A stretch of DNA of 64,000 bases from Fontibacterium medardense (GCA_965235075.1 OZ249404.1:124001-188000); one strand, 5' to 3'. Positions 50,932 through 60,130 are shown, numbered from the stretch's first letter. The notes: generated from the letters alone by a model not told the origin. Made by a program: numbers and translations.

Positions 50932-51057
50932 ATGAAAGTAGTAAGCTCATTAAAATCTCTAAAAAAAAGAGATATCAATTGTAAAGTTGTTCGAAGACGA
51001 GGAAAACTTTACGTTATTAATAAAAAAAATCCAAAGTTTAAAGCACGACAAGGTTAG
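50932..51057 (+). CDS. rpmJ: 50S ribosomal protein L36 (YkgO-type)
   Basis: A 41-residue protein, MKVVSSLKSLKKRDINCKVV followed by RRRGKLYVINKKNPKFKARQ and G. It is the cysteine-poor L36 variant, keeping one Cys, with the terminal KFKARQG. This form does not need a zinc ribbon. It lies 44 bases after the epimerase and 3 bases before the cytochrome oxidase gene. Confidence 0.96.
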   Translation: MKVVSSLKSLKKRDINCKVVRRRGKLYVINKKNPKFKARQG

Positions 51058-51060
51058 TTT

Positions 51061-51171
51061 ATGGACATTAATCCACAAAGAAAGACTTGGTCTAATTTTA
51101 TAAAATTAACTATCTATAGTTCTGTTGCAATAGTAGTTGTTTTGGTTTTGATGGCTATTTTTTTACTTTAG
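51061..51171 (+). CDS. aa3-type cytochrome c oxidase subunit IV family protein
   Basis: A 36-residue single-span membrane protein: MDINPQRKTWSNFIKLTIYS then a hydrophobic helix SVAIVVVLVLMAIFLL. It matches the short subunit IV of alphaproteobacterial aa3 oxidases, which flanks the core complex with one helix. It follows rpmJ closely and converges on rpsU. No oxidase core genes lie in this window. Confidence 0.8.
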   Translation: MDINPQRKTWSNFIKLTIYSSVAIVVVLVLMAIFLL

Positions 51172-51183
51172 ACTTTAACTGTT

Positions 51184-51378
51184 TTAGTAACGAGCTTTTA
51201 ACTTTTTAAATTTCTTAACTCTTCTTGTATTTTCGTCTTTCTCTCGTTTTTTTCGCTCAGATGGTTTTTCAAAGTGACTTTTGATTTTAAGTAAGCGAAA
51301 TACTCCTTCTCTTTGTAATTTTTTTTTAAGAGCTCGAAGAGCTTGCTCTAAATTGTCATTTTTAACTTCAATTTTAAT
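51184..51378 (-). CDS. rpsU: 30S ribosomal protein S21, apparent AUU start
   Basis: A 64-codon minus-strand frame reads (M)KIEVKNDNLEQALRALKKK, LQREGVFRLL, then SHFEKPSERKKREK and a basic tail. EKPSxxRKRE is the S21 signature. An in-frame stop three codons upstream leaves no ATG, GTG or TTG; the only position that fits is ATT at 51376-51378, nine bases after a strong GGAGG. Length and alignment agree with an AUU start. A sequencing error (ATT for ATG) is the alternative. Confidence 0.9.
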   Translation of the reverse strand: MKIEVKNDNLEQALRALKKKLQREGVFRLLKIKSHFEKPSERKKREKDENTRRVKKFKKLKARY

Positions 51379-51440
51379 ATTTGCTTACCTCCAAAAAGTG
51401 TGCTGAATTAACATTTTGCTGTTATATTGTCTATATTTTT

Positions 51441-53270
51441 ATGAAAATTTTTAAACATAGACCAAAAGAGGGTTATCAAACAAAACCAAGTGTAATTAAT
51501 AGAAGAAAAGCAATTTTAACAACAGTTAAATATACTTTTTTTGGTTTAATTGGTCTTAGACTTTTGTGGCTTCAAGTATTTCAGAAAAATAAATATTCAA
51601 TTTTATCCGATCGTAATCGGTTTAAAGAATGGAAGATTGCAGCGGAACGAGGATTAATTTTAGATCGGTTTAATAATAAGATTGCTGAAAACCGTCAGCT
51701 TTATAGAATTGCTCTTATTAAAGGGGATGTTACTGATCTTGATTTTGTCCTAACTACACTAAATAAATTTTTAAAATTAGATGGTGATATCATTGAAAAA
51801 ACCAGAACTGATTTTACTAAACTTAGAAAATTTCAACCTTATGTAATAGGTAAAAATTTAACATGGTCAGAATTTTCTAAAATAAATAGTAATTTATTCA
51901 TTCTAAATGGAGTGCAGCCCTTTATTTCAATGGAACGCCATTACAATTACCCTTATGAATTTGCTCATGTTTTGGGTTACGTGGGAGCTCCCAATGAAAA
52001 TGATTTACAAAATCAAAAGGATGATTTGTTTAGAACGCCAGGAATTAAAATTGGCAAACTTGGAATTGAGAAAATATTAAATAGAGAATTAATTGGTACA
52101 CCTGGCTTTACTCGATTTGAAGTTAATGCAGCAGGGCGAGCTGTTAGAACTGTAGAATTTGTAGATGGTGTGAGTGGAAATCCTCTAAAAACTTCTCTTG
52201 ATTTGGAACTGCAAAGATTAACATACCAAAAACTTAGAGGGATTGCAGGATCTGCAGTTGCAATGGACATTAAAACAGGACAAGTTTTAGCCTGCGTTTC
52301 AACCCCATCCTTTGATACTAACAAATTTGCATTTGGGATCACTCAACAAGAATTTAATGAGTTATTAAAAAATGAGAGAAAGCCTTTGGTGAATAAATTT
52401 TTATCAGGTCAGTATTCACCCGGATCTGTAATAAAACCTATCATAGCATTATCTGCTTTAGAGAATAAAATTGTTGATCAAGATTATACACATTTTTGTG
52501 GTGGAAAAATTGAATTATATGGACAAGAATTTTATTGTTGGAAAGATGGGGGGCATGGAAAAGTTAATTTAAGAGAGGCAATCAAAAAATCTTGCGATAT
52601 TTATATTTATGAGATTGCAAGGTTACTTGGAGTTGATCGTATAGCAGAGACAATTAGAAAATTTAATTTTGGCCAGTTAACTTTTAAAGAATTTGATGAA
52701 GAAAAAAAAGGAATAGTGCCTGATACAAAATGGAAAAAAAACGTAGTTGGCAAACCTTGGCTACTAGGTGAGACTTTAATTACAGGAATTGGACAGGGTT
52801 ATATTTTAGCAACACCTATGCAAATTTGTAAATCAATGGCACAATTTGCAAACGGGGGTTATGAGGTTAATCCAACTTTTTATTTAGATGAAAAATCAAA
52901 ATTAACACGAATGGATTTTGAAGATGAAAATATCAAAATAATTAACGACTCTTTAGTTGCTGCAACTAATGAACCTGGTGGAACTGCTTATGGTTCAAGA
53001 TTAACTGGAAAACTAAAGTTTGCTGGTAAAACTGGTACTTCACAAGTTACAAAATTAAATATTAAAGATAGAGAAGATAATGCAAACCCTAATGTTAGAG
53101 AATATAAATATAGAGACCATTCGCTCTTTGCAGGTTACGGTCCGGTAGAGGAACCTAAGTATGCAGTCGCTGTTGTAGCAGAACACTCTGGCTCAGGTTC
53201 AAGAGTTGCAGCACCTATTGCAAGTAGTATGTTTGATTTTTTATTTAAAAAAAGAATATCCGATGCCTGA
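51441..53270 (+). CDS. mrdA: Penicillin-binding protein 2
   Basis: Peptidoglycan transpeptidase of the elongation complex. 609 residues from the ATG at 51441 (MKIFKHRPKEGY). It has an N-terminal membrane anchor (residues ~25-45), the dimerisation region, and the transpeptidase motifs SPGSVIK (catalytic Ser, SxxK), SCD as the SxN box, and KTGTS. The start at 51381 is excluded because it adds 20 residues before the anchor. It overlaps rodA by 8 bases, the standard mrdA-rodA pair. Confidence 0.95.
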   Translation: MKIFKHRPKEGYQTKPSVINRRKAILTTVKYTFFGLIGLRLLWLQVFQKNKYSILSDRNRFKEWKIAAERGLILDRFNNKIAENRQLYRIALIKGDVTDLDFVLTTLNKFLKLDGDIIEKTRTDFTKLRKFQPYVIGKNLTWSEFSKINSNLFILNGVQPFISMERHYNYPYEFAHVLGYVGAPNENDLQNQKDDLFRTPGIKIGKLGIEKILNRELIGTPGFTRFEVNAAGRAVRTVEFVDGVSGNPLKTSLDLELQRLTYQKLRGIAGSAVAMDIKTGQVLACVSTPSFDTNKFAFGITQQEFNELLKNERKPLVNKFLSGQYSPGSVIKPIIALSALENKIVDQDYTHFCGGKIELYGQEFYCWKDGGHGKVNLREAIKKSCDIYIYEIARLLGVDRIAETIRKFNFGQLTFKEFDEEKKGIVPDTKWKKNVVGKPWLLGETLITGIGQGYILATPMQICKSMAQFANGGYEVNPTFYLDEKSKLTRMDFEDENIKIINDSLVAATNEPGGTAYGSRLTGKLKFAGKTGTSQVTKLNIKDREDNANPNVREYKYRDHSLFAGYGPVEEPKYAVAVVAEHSGSGSRVAAPIASSMFDFLFKKRISDA

Positions 53271-54381
53271 AGTTATAAAAGTTTCAAAAATTTTTTTACT
53301 CATTGAAAAATTTCAAAAATTAGATCGTAGCCTAATTTATATGATTTTATTATTGGGATTTATTAGTATTTTATCCCTTTATTCAATTGATAAAGGACAA
53401 GGTAATATTTATTTAAAACATGCAATAAGATTTGCATTTGCATTTTTTATCTTACTAGTTGTTGCCTTCAAACATATGAGTTTTTGGCATCGTTATGCAT
53501 ATCACATATATTTTTTTATATTATTTTTATTAGTTATTTTAAAATTTGTAGGAGTTACCGCAAAAGGATCCCAGCGTTGGTTAGATTTTGGGTTTTTTAA
53601 CGTTCAACCTTCAGAAATTGCAAAACTTGCAATCATTTTAGTGCTTGCAAAATTTTATAATGCTGTGAAAGTTGAAAACACTAATAAATTATTTTCGCTT
53701 CTTGTGGCAGCTATTTTAATCTTAATCCCATTTTTACTAGTATTAAGACAACCTGATCTTGGTACTGCCACATTAATATTAGGAGCAGCATTGGGAACTT
53801 TATGGATTGTGGGTTTAGATAGAAAAATTTTTATCTCAGGTTTTATAATTGTACTTTTATCTCTTCCTTTTATTTTTGCAAATTTAAAACCATATCAAAA
53901 ACAACGAGTAGTTAATTTTTTTAATACCGAAAGAGATCCGTTGGGAGCAAATTACCAAGTTATTCAATCTAAAATTGGAATAGGGTCGGGTGGTATATTT
54001 GGCAAAGGTTATATGAAAGGCTCACAAAGTTCTTTAGACTTTGTTCCAGAAAATCATACAGATTTTGTCTTTTCACATTTTTCTGAAGAATTTGGTCTAA
54101 TTGGATCTTTGTTATTATTGTGGTTATTTTTTTCAATTATTAAAAAAATAACATTTATTGGTGATCAAAGTAAAAATAATTTTTCAAAAATATTTTGTTA
54201 TGCTTTTGCCTTTAACTTTTTCCTCTACATTGCAATTAATCTTGGAATGGTTACAGGGCTGCTGCCAGTTGTAGGAGTGCCTTTACCTATTTTATCTTAT
54301 GGAGGCACTGCAATGCTGACAAATATGATAGGATTTGGAATAGTTTTAAGTGCAAAATTATATAACGAAGATTTTATTTAA
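53263..54381 (+). CDS. rodA: Rod shape-determining SEDS glycosyltransferase
   Basis: SEDS polymerase that works with PBP2 to extend the side wall. 372 residues with ten hydrophobic spans. It shows QRWLDFGFFNVQPSEIAKLAI (the catalytic loop region), LVLRQPDLGTATLIL, and the C-terminal VGVPLPILSYGGTAML. The start is set at 53263 (MPEVIKVSK), overlapping mrdA by 8 bases; the earlier in-frame Met at 53206 would overlap by 65. Confidence 0.95.
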   Translation: MPEVIKVSKIFLLIEKFQKLDRSLIYMILLLGFISILSLYSIDKGQGNIYLKHAIRFAFAFFILLVVAFKHMSFWHRYAYHIYFFILFLLVILKFVGVTAKGSQRWLDFGFFNVQPSEIAKLAIILVLAKFYNAVKVENTNKLFSLLVAAILILIPFLLVLRQPDLGTATLILGAALGTLWIVGLDRKIFISGFIIVLLSLPFIFANLKPYQKQRVVNFFNTERDPLGANYQVIQSKIGIGSGGIFGKGYMKGSQSSLDFVPENHTDFVFSHFSEEFGLIGSLLLLWLFFSIIKKITFIGDQSKNNFSKIFCYAFAFNFFLYIAINLGMVTGLLPVVGVPLPILSYGGTAMLTNMIGFGIVLSAKLYNEDFI

Positions 54382-54387
54382 AATTTT

Positions 54388-55161
54388 ATGGAGTTTTATA
54401 TAGCAAAAGTTGCTAATTATTTATTAGAACCCTTATATATTTTATCATTTTTCTTAGTAATTTTAATTTTTCTTTTACTTTTTACAAATTTTAAAAAACT
54501 AACCATTTTTTCTGCAAAGTTTTTATTAATATTATTTTTATTTTTTGGTTACACTCCTTTAAGTAATTTTTTACTTAATAAATTAGAAGATTTTATAAAA
54601 CCCTCCAAATATCCAGTTCAGCAATTAAAAGGAGTTATTGTATTAGGTGGAATTTTTGAGTCTGGTTTAAAATCAAAAGAAAGAAACGATGTATCTCTTA
54701 ATATAGGAGCTGAAAGATTAACTAAAGCATTAGAAATTTATAACAAAAATCCAAAACTTTTAATTTTATTTTCGGGGTTTTCTAATGAATTAAAACTTCA
54801 AGGTTGGAGTGAGTCTGATATGGCTAAAAAGTTTTTTTTAGAGCAGGGCGTGAGATCAGAAAATTTAATATTTGAAAATAAATCTAGAAGTACTTTTGAA
54901 AATATAATTTATTCTAAAGACATTATTAAAAATAATAAGGGCACTTGGGGGCTTATTACTTCAGCTTATCATATACCAAGATCCTATTTTGCATTCAAAA
55001 AACAAGGCCTGGTTTTAGAACCAATTAGCGTTGATTACAGAACAGGAACAAGTTCTATATTTTGGATAAATTTTGATATTAGAAAAGGTTTATTAAATTG
55101 GCGATTATTATTTAGAGAAATTGCTGGAGTTTCTTATTACAAAATAACTGGTAAAATTTAA
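54388..55161 (+). CDS. DUF218/YdcF-family protein (SanA/ElyC-like)
   Basis: A 257-residue protein with an N-terminal pair of hydrophobic helices and a soluble DUF218 domain. Motifs are VIVLGGIFESG, ERLTKALEIY, NLIFENKSRSTFENIIYSK, and SAYHIPRSYFAF. ElyC, its best-known relative, affects undecaprenyl-linked cell-envelope assembly, which fits the mrdA-rodA neighbourhood. The catalytic reaction is unknown. It is 6 bases after rodA. Confidence 0.82.
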   Translation: MEFYIAKVANYLLEPLYILSFFLVILIFLLLFTNFKKLTIFSAKFLLILFLFFGYTPLSNFLLNKLEDFIKPSKYPVQQLKGVIVLGGIFESGLKSKERNDVSLNIGAERLTKALEIYNKNPKLLILFSGFSNELKLQGWSESDMAKKFFLEQGVRSENLIFENKSRSTFENIIYSKDIIKNNKGTWGLITSAYHIPRSYFAFKKQGLVLEPISVDYRTGTSSIFWINFDIRKGLLNWRLLFREIAGVSYYKITGKI

Positions 55162-55167
55162 TATAAA

Positions 55168-56064
55168 ATGAGTGCTAATTTTAAAGCATATTTAATGCTA
55201 ACGCTTTGTGCTTTTTTTTGGTCAGGTAATTTTATTGTAGGAAAATTTGCAACTCTTTATGAGGTACCTCCTTTAACGCTTAATTTTTTTAGATGGTTAA
55301 TTGTTTGGATTGTCTTAATTCCTTTTACCGTAAAGGATATTTTAATAAACATTAAAATTATTAAAGAAAAATTTTATTCAATTTTATTAATGTCTATTAC
55401 CAGTATTAGTGTTTTTAATTCTGTTGTTTATCATTCATTAAATTTTACCCAAGTTCTAAATGGAGCATTGATGATCTCAACAATTCCTGTATTAATTATA
55501 TTTATTTCCTTTATTTTTAGAGTTGAAAAAATAAATTTAAATCAAGTATTAGGGCTTATTTTATCAATCACTGGAGTTATTATAATTGTTACTCAACTAG
55601 AATTTTCAAGGCTAATTCATTTAGATCTTAATAAGGGCGATCTTTGGTTATTAGTTGCAATGTTATCATGGGCTATTTATTCAACCATGCTTAAAACACA
55701 TAAAACTGGACTAAATTATTTAACTTTTATTTCAGTGATCGTAACATTTGGTTTAATTTTTTTATTTCCTCAATTTTTATTTGAATTTAATAATCAAGAG
55801 TTAATAAAAGTTAATTTTGCATTTATTTTAATCATCGGTTATGTGGTTTTATTTGCAGGACTTGGTGCTTATATTTTTTGGAATAAAGCTGTTTTAATTG
55901 TAGGTCCTAGTCGAGCTGGAATATTTTTACACTTAATGCCTGTATTTAGTTCTTTTATGGCTATATTTTTATTAAATGAAAAGTTTATGAATTTTCATAT
56001 TTTTGGAGCAATTGCAATTATACTGGGAATTTACTTATCATCTAAGAAAACATCACTTTCATGA
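55168..56064 (+). CDS. EamA/DMT-family transporter
   Basis: A 298-residue protein with ten hydrophobic spans arranged in two repeats, as in drug/metabolite transporters. Signature stretches are CAFFWSGNFIVGKFA in the first repeat and LLVAMLSWAIYSTMLKTH in the second, with LMPVFSSFMAIFLLNEKF near the end. Substrate is unknown; family members export amino acids, metabolites or import nucleotide precursors. It overlaps the dehydrogenase gene by 4 bases. Confidence 0.85.
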   Translation: MSANFKAYLMLTLCAFFWSGNFIVGKFATLYEVPPLTLNFFRWLIVWIVLIPFTVKDILINIKIIKEKFYSILLMSITSISVFNSVVYHSLNFTQVLNGALMISTIPVLIIFISFIFRVEKINLNQVLGLILSITGVIIIVTQLEFSRLIHLDLNKGDLWLLVAMLSWAIYSTMLKTHKTGLNYLTFISVIVTFGLIFLFPQFLFEFNNQELIKVNFAFILIIGYVVLFAGLGAYIFWNKAVLIVGPSRAGIFLHLMPVFSSFMAIFLLNEKFMNFHIFGAIAIILGIYLSSKKTSLS

Positions 56065-57017
56065 AAGTTGCAATTTTAGATGACTATCAAAATGTTTCCA
56101 TGATTTTAGGAAACTTTGAAAAATTAAAAAAAGATTTTAATTTTCAAGTATTCAATCGGCCATTTGAAAATGAAGATCATGCTATAGAGCAATTAAAAGA
56201 TTTTGAGGCTTTGCTTGTAATGAGGGAGCGAACTCCAATTACTAAAAAAATTATTTCAAATTTAAAAAATTTAAAACTTATTATAACCAGTGGAATGCGA
56301 AATAAATCCATAGATTTTTTAGCTGCAAAAGAGAGAAAAATTTTAATATGCGGAACTGAGTCAAGTTCTAATTCTACTGCAGAATTAACATGGGCATTAA
56401 TTTTGGGACTTGTTAGAAATTTAAGGGAAGAGTCAGAAAATATGTATCAAGGTTATTGGCAGACTACTTTGGGATTTGAGTTAAAAGGTAAAACTTTAGG
56501 AGTCATTGGATTTGGTAAAATCGGCATTCAAGTTTCAAAAGTTGCCTTAGCTTTTGGAATGAATGTCATTGCTTGGAGTGAAAATCTTAAAATTTCAACA
56601 GCAAATGAAAATAAAGTATTAGCAGTAACTAAAGAAGAATTATTAGAAAAATCCGATATTGTTACAATTCATACCGTATTAAGCGAGAGAACAAAAAATT
56701 TAATTGCTAAAAAAGATTTTGAATTGATGAAAGATTCAGCCTTTTTAATCAATACTTCAAGAGGCGCCATTGTAAATGAATTTGATTTGGTTGATGCATT
56801 AGAGAAAAATATAATAATGGGCGCTGGTTTGGATGTTTATGATATTGAGCCATTACCTGAAAATCATAAACTTAGATTTTTACCTAACGCATTGTTATTG
56901 CCACATTTAGGATATGTGACTAAAGAAAATTATGAAGTTTTTTACACTCAAATGGTTCAGAATTTACTAGCATTTAATGAGGGAAAACCTATTAGAGTGA
57001 TACAGATGCTAAATTAA
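56061..57017 (+). CDS. D-2-hydroxyacid dehydrogenase family protein
   Basis: A 318-residue NAD-dependent dehydrogenase. It has the N-terminal catalytic domain (VAILDDYQNVSM), the Rossmann motif GVIGFGKIG near residue 150, the NTSRGAIVNEFDLVDAL segment, and the EPLPENHKLRFLPNALLLPHLGY region with the catalytic His. This clade begins with the DDYQ stretch and differs from SerA and GhrA. It forms a coupled pair with the upstream transporter, suggesting a shared substrate, which is inference. Confidence 0.88.
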   Translation: MKVAILDDYQNVSMILGNFEKLKKDFNFQVFNRPFENEDHAIEQLKDFEALLVMRERTPITKKIISNLKNLKLIITSGMRNKSIDFLAAKERKILICGTESSSNSTAELTWALILGLVRNLREESENMYQGYWQTTLGFELKGKTLGVIGFGKIGIQVSKVALAFGMNVIAWSENLKISTANENKVLAVTKEELLEKSDIVTIHTVLSERTKNLIAKKDFELMKDSAFLINTSRGAIVNEFDLVDALEKNIIMGAGLDVYDIEPLPENHKLRFLPNALLLPHLGYVTKENYEVFYTQMVQNLLAFNEGKPIRVIQMLN

Positions 57018-57019
57018 TT

Positions 57020-57736
57020 TTAGCCTAGCTTTTGAAGAATTGGAAAATATTCAATTAAGTAAAATCCTAAAATTTGTAATTTTCCAGTGACAATTAAAAT
57101 TCCAGTTATAATTAAAATAATCCCTGAGATTTTTTTTACATTAATTAAATAATTTTTTGCGCTTTTTGAAAAGATTAAGAACTTTTTGATCAATAGACTT
57201 GAAAGTACAAAAGGAACCGCAAGACCCAAGGAATAAAGACTTAATAGTAAAATTCCTTTGTAAATTGAGTCTTCCATCGAAGCAAAAGCTAGAATGGATC
57301 CTAGAATTGGTCCAATACAAGGAGTCCAGCCAAAGCCAAAACCAATACCTACAATAAATGGAAATAATAAATTATTTGAGTATTTAATATTAAAATTTCC
57401 AAAACTTTTATTTAAAAAATTTATTTTAATAAGTTCTAATAAATACATACCAAAAAAAATAATTATAACTCCAGATCCAAAGGATAAGATTTTTGAATTT
57501 TGTAATAAAAAACTTCCAATAAAAGTTGCAGTTGCTCCAAGAGAAATAAATACTAATGAGAATCCTAGTGAAAAGAATATAGATTTTTTTAAAATAAAAT
57601 TTTTAGATTTATTATCTAATTTATTCAGAGTGGTGCCGCAAATAAATGATACATAACCAGGAATTAAAGGAAGAACACATGGAGAGATAAAACTTATAAA
57701 GCCTGCAAAAAAAGCAATTGAGAGGGAGACGACCAT
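57020..57736 (-). CDS. ccdA: CcdA/DsbD-like thiol-disulfide transmembrane protein
   Basis: Moves electrons from cytosolic thioredoxin to periplasmic thiols, for cytochrome c maturation or similar. The 238-residue protein has six hydrophobic helices and the paired cysteines of the family, PCVLPLIPGYVSF near residue 20 and GWTPCIGPILG near residue 140. It is cotranscribed with the glutaredoxin gene, 7 bases upstream. This strand runs opposite to the dehydrogenase gene. Confidence 0.85.
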   Translation of the reverse strand: MVVSLSIAFFAGFISFISPCVLPLIPGYVSFICGTTLNKLDNKSKNFILKKSIFFSLGFSLVFISLGATATFIGSFLLQNSKILSFGSGVIIIFFGMYLLELIKINFLNKSFGNFNIKYSNNLLFPFIVGIGFGFGWTPCIGPILGSILAFASMEDSIYKGILLLSLYSLGLAVPFVLSSLLIKKFLIFSKSAKNYLINVKKISGIILIITGILIVTGKLQILGFYLIEYFPILQKLG

Positions 57737-57743
57737 TTAAGAT

Positions 57744-58004
57744 TTATTCAAGGCCTAATAATTTATCTAATTTTTTTTCTTGGTCTAACTTATAAATTTT
57801 ATCACAATCACCAATATGAATATTATCAGCAAATATTTGAGGAACAGATCTTGCTCCATTTGCCATTGTTGTCATTTTTTCTCTTAATGCTTCATCATTA
57901 GAAACATCAATTTCAGAAAATTTTATATTCTTTTTCTTTAATAATGATTTTGCCTTTACGCAAAATGGACAATAATTTGTTGTATAAATTTCAATTTTTT
58001 TCAT
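57744..58004 (-). CDS. grxC: Glutaredoxin 3
   Basis: Small thiol-disulfide oxidoreductase of 86 residues from MKKIEIYTTNYCPFC, with the dithiol CPFC active site, the ARSVPQIF cis-proline region and IGDCDKIY glutathione-binding loop. The start at 58004 is preferred over the in-frame Met two codons upstream. The displaced ssrA 3'-end remnant begins 8 bases upstream of its start, so its promoter may have been altered by island insertion. Confidence 0.92.
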   Translation of the reverse strand: MKKIEIYTTNYCPFCVKAKSLLKKKNIKFSEIDVSNDEALREKMTTMANGARSVPQIFADNIHIGDCDKIYKLDQEKKLDKLLGLE

Positions 58005-58011
58005 AAACAAA

Positions 58012-58200
58012 GCTGGGCGTCCTGTTACTCATACTTCTATCAAATAATTATCAGGTATCAAAGAGAATTTAAAGTCTAGCAGTAAATTGTGTGGCAAGAT
58101 TTTTTTTCATAGTTTATGTAACATCACTGTATAATATAATGATTATATTCATAATTTTGTATATTCATAAATACGATAGTTAAAAAAGTTTGCCATTTAT
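58012..58200. repeat. Displaced, diverged ssrA 3'-end remnant and island left end (copy 1)
   Basis: CTGGGCGTCCTGTTAC at 58013-58028 resembles the ssrA 3' terminus (plus-strand GTGGGGCGTTCTGTTA at 61374). The following ~170 bases share many blocks with 60131-60300, including ATCAAATAA, TATCAG, TATCAA, TTTATGTAAC and TAAATACGATA(G/A)TTAAA. The rest of the gap 58011-58349 is AT-rich with no supported gene. Confidence 0.7.
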
Positions 58201-58349
58201 TCTTTATTTTATATAAAATAAAATCAATTATCATGAATTAAAATAATTAAATTATATTTTAAGAGTTATATTAAATTTTATAAAAAAAATTATAATTTAT
58301 ATATAATTTAATAATGATTTTCTTTTAATATATACCTTGAACAAAACAG

Positions 58350-59072
58350 ATGTTAAAGAGTATTATAAGAAATGTGTTAAAAGTTTTTAACCTTAGATTG
58401 TCTTATTATAATCATAATAATTTTAATAAAAATCGACTCTCGAAGATAATTGATGTTAATAATATAAATATAATTTTTGACATTGGTTCGAATGAAGGAC
58501 AATTTGGTTTAGAGTTGTTTCAAAATGATTTTAAAGGAAAAATAATAAGCTTCGAGCCAACTGCAGATGCTCATTTTAAATTAGTAAAATTATCAAGATC
58601 ATATCCTAATTGGATAGTTCATGAACGTGTTGCGCTTGCAGAAAAAAATGGCGTAGGTAAGATAAATGTGGCTGGTAATTCTGCATTGAGTTCGTCTTTC
58701 TTAGATATGAAATCTATTCACCTAGAAAGCGCTCCTGACTCACTATATGTTAGCATTGAAGATACTAAAATAATTACTCTTGATTCTATTTTTAATAATT
58801 ATGTAATCGATAATGACGAAGTACTGATAAAATTAGACGTTCAAGGCTACGAAAAGCAGGTACTAATAGGTGCTATTAATAGTATTAAAAAAGTTCGTGC
58901 AGTAAAGCTTGAATGTAGTCTGGTCTCACTTTACGAAGGTGACAAAACATACGAGTTCTACTTTGATTGGTTAAAAAAATTAGGTTTTACTTTATTTGAT
59001 TTAGAAGCTGGACACGCACATCCCGTGACAGGACGTTTGCTTCAGTTTGATGCCGTATTTGTTAGACAGTAA
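58350..59072 (+). CDS. FkbM family methyltransferase
   Basis: A 240-residue SAM-dependent methyltransferase. It shows NIIFDIGSNEGQFGLELFQ (motif I), GKIISFEPTADAHFKL, the SSFLDMKSIH region and DEVLIKLDVQGYEKQVLIGA, the FkbM signature. Such enzymes methylate sugars or polyketides, and they are common in O-antigen islands. It is the first cargo gene in the ssrA-linked island. GC content and codon use vary along it. Confidence 0.9.
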   Translation: MLKSIIRNVLKVFNLRLSYYNHNNFNKNRLSKIIDVNNINIIFDIGSNEGQFGLELFQNDFKGKIISFEPTADAHFKLVKLSRSYPNWIVHERVALAEKNGVGKINVAGNSALSSSFLDMKSIHLESAPDSLYVSIEDTKIITLDSIFNNYVIDNDEVLIKLDVQGYEKQVLIGAINSIKKVRAVKLECSLVSLYEGDKTYEFYFDWLKKLGFTLFDLEAGHAHPVTGRLLQFDAVFVRQ

Positions 59073-59261
59073 ATAGGTAGCACTTATCACGAAGTCGTTT
59101 TTGTTATGTAGCAAAGTGTCTAAGAAAATGCTCACAACGCTGCAACACAAATGTCATATATCGCTAAGAGAACAGTCTATGCACCGCACCGTTGAAACCC
59201 AATGTTACTGCACTTTACCATTGCGGAATGCCCTAGAAATATTTACACTTTCGAGATATTC

Positions 59262-59964
59262 ATGCTAAATAAAATTTTAAATCGAATCTTTCCTATAATT
59301 ACCAAACAAAAAACTTACACCGAGGAATACCTCAACTGGCTTTGTTTCGCGAATGCTGGAATGCTTAATCCCGGGAACATTTATCTCATGAAATATGCCA
59401 TCGACCATTTGCCCTCGGATGATCCGATTATTGAAATAGGTAGCTTTTGTGGATTGTCTACTAATGTGATTAGCTATTTTCTCAAAAAAAAGGATAAATA
59501 AAATATTTTGTGTTGATAAATATATTTTCGAGGGAGCGGAGAATGGGGGCTATTTAGGTAATAGTGATATTTCGCATTCAGACTACAAATCATTTGTTAA
59601 AAAAAATTTTTTACGCAACATCAGTTTTTTTTCTACCAGCAAGCCATACCCCATAGAGCTATTTTCTGATGAGTTTTTTGAAAGATGGTCAGAGAATACT
59701 CAAATTACTGACCTTTTCGGTAGAAGTGTTCAGCTCGGCGGGAGGGTGAGCTTCTGTTATGTCGATGGCAACCATACATACGAATATGTAAAGCGTGATT
59801 TTAACAATATCGATAGGCATCTTGTTTCTGGCGGATTTATTTTATTTGACGATTCGGATGATACTAATCCATTTGGCTTGACTAAATTGATGAGAGAAAT
59901 AAATAGAGATCCAAGGTATCGTCTGGTTATGAAGAATCCAAACTATCTGTTTCAGAAATACTGA
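59262..59964 (+). pseudogene. Frameshifted class I methyltransferase (Methyltransf_24-like)
   Basis: The first frame, from the ATG at 59262, encodes MLNKILNRIFPIITKQ through DDPIIEIGSFCGLSTNVISYFLKKK (SAM motif) and stops at 59499. The next frame resumes near 59490 with KIFCVDKYIFEGAENGGYLG and runs on to SFCYVDGNHTYEYVKRDF and GGFILFDDSDDTNP, ending at 59964. Together they make one methyltransferase of about 233 residues. The break lies by an 8-base A run at 59483-59490. Removing one base restores the frame. Confidence 0.85.
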
Positions 59965-60043
59965 TTAACAATTATATTATTCGAATTATTTTAATTCGCC
60001 CACTGCGTATAACAATAAAAATAGAAAGAGTGTGTAGAGGAGC

Positions 60044-60130
60044 GTGTGTGTTTCATTTTTTTTTTTTTTCTTTCTTTCTTTCTTATAATTTTTTTCTATC
60101 TTAAATTGAAAAAAGTGGGGCGTTCTGTTA
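60044..60130. repeat. Displaced ssrA 3'-end and terminator, with acetyltransferase start relic (copy 2)
   Basis: GTGTGTGTTTCAT, a T run of 14, four TTTC-type steps, TTATAATTTTTTTCTATC, TTAAATTGAAAAAAGTGGGG and CGTTCTGTTA match 61307-61389 almost exactly. The last ~17 bases equal the ssrA 3' end. On the minus strand the copy includes an ATG (60054-60056) and the first CA-repeat codons of the acetyltransferase, followed by unrelated sequence. This copy has one more TTTC unit and one more T than the other. Confidence 0.93.

Noticed and set aside
60044..60130. Considered simple low-complexity chance similarity between the T/TTTC-rich copies
   Set aside because: The match continues through non-repetitive sequence (TTATAATTTTTTTCTATC, GTGGGGCGTTCTGTTA) and so is true duplication.
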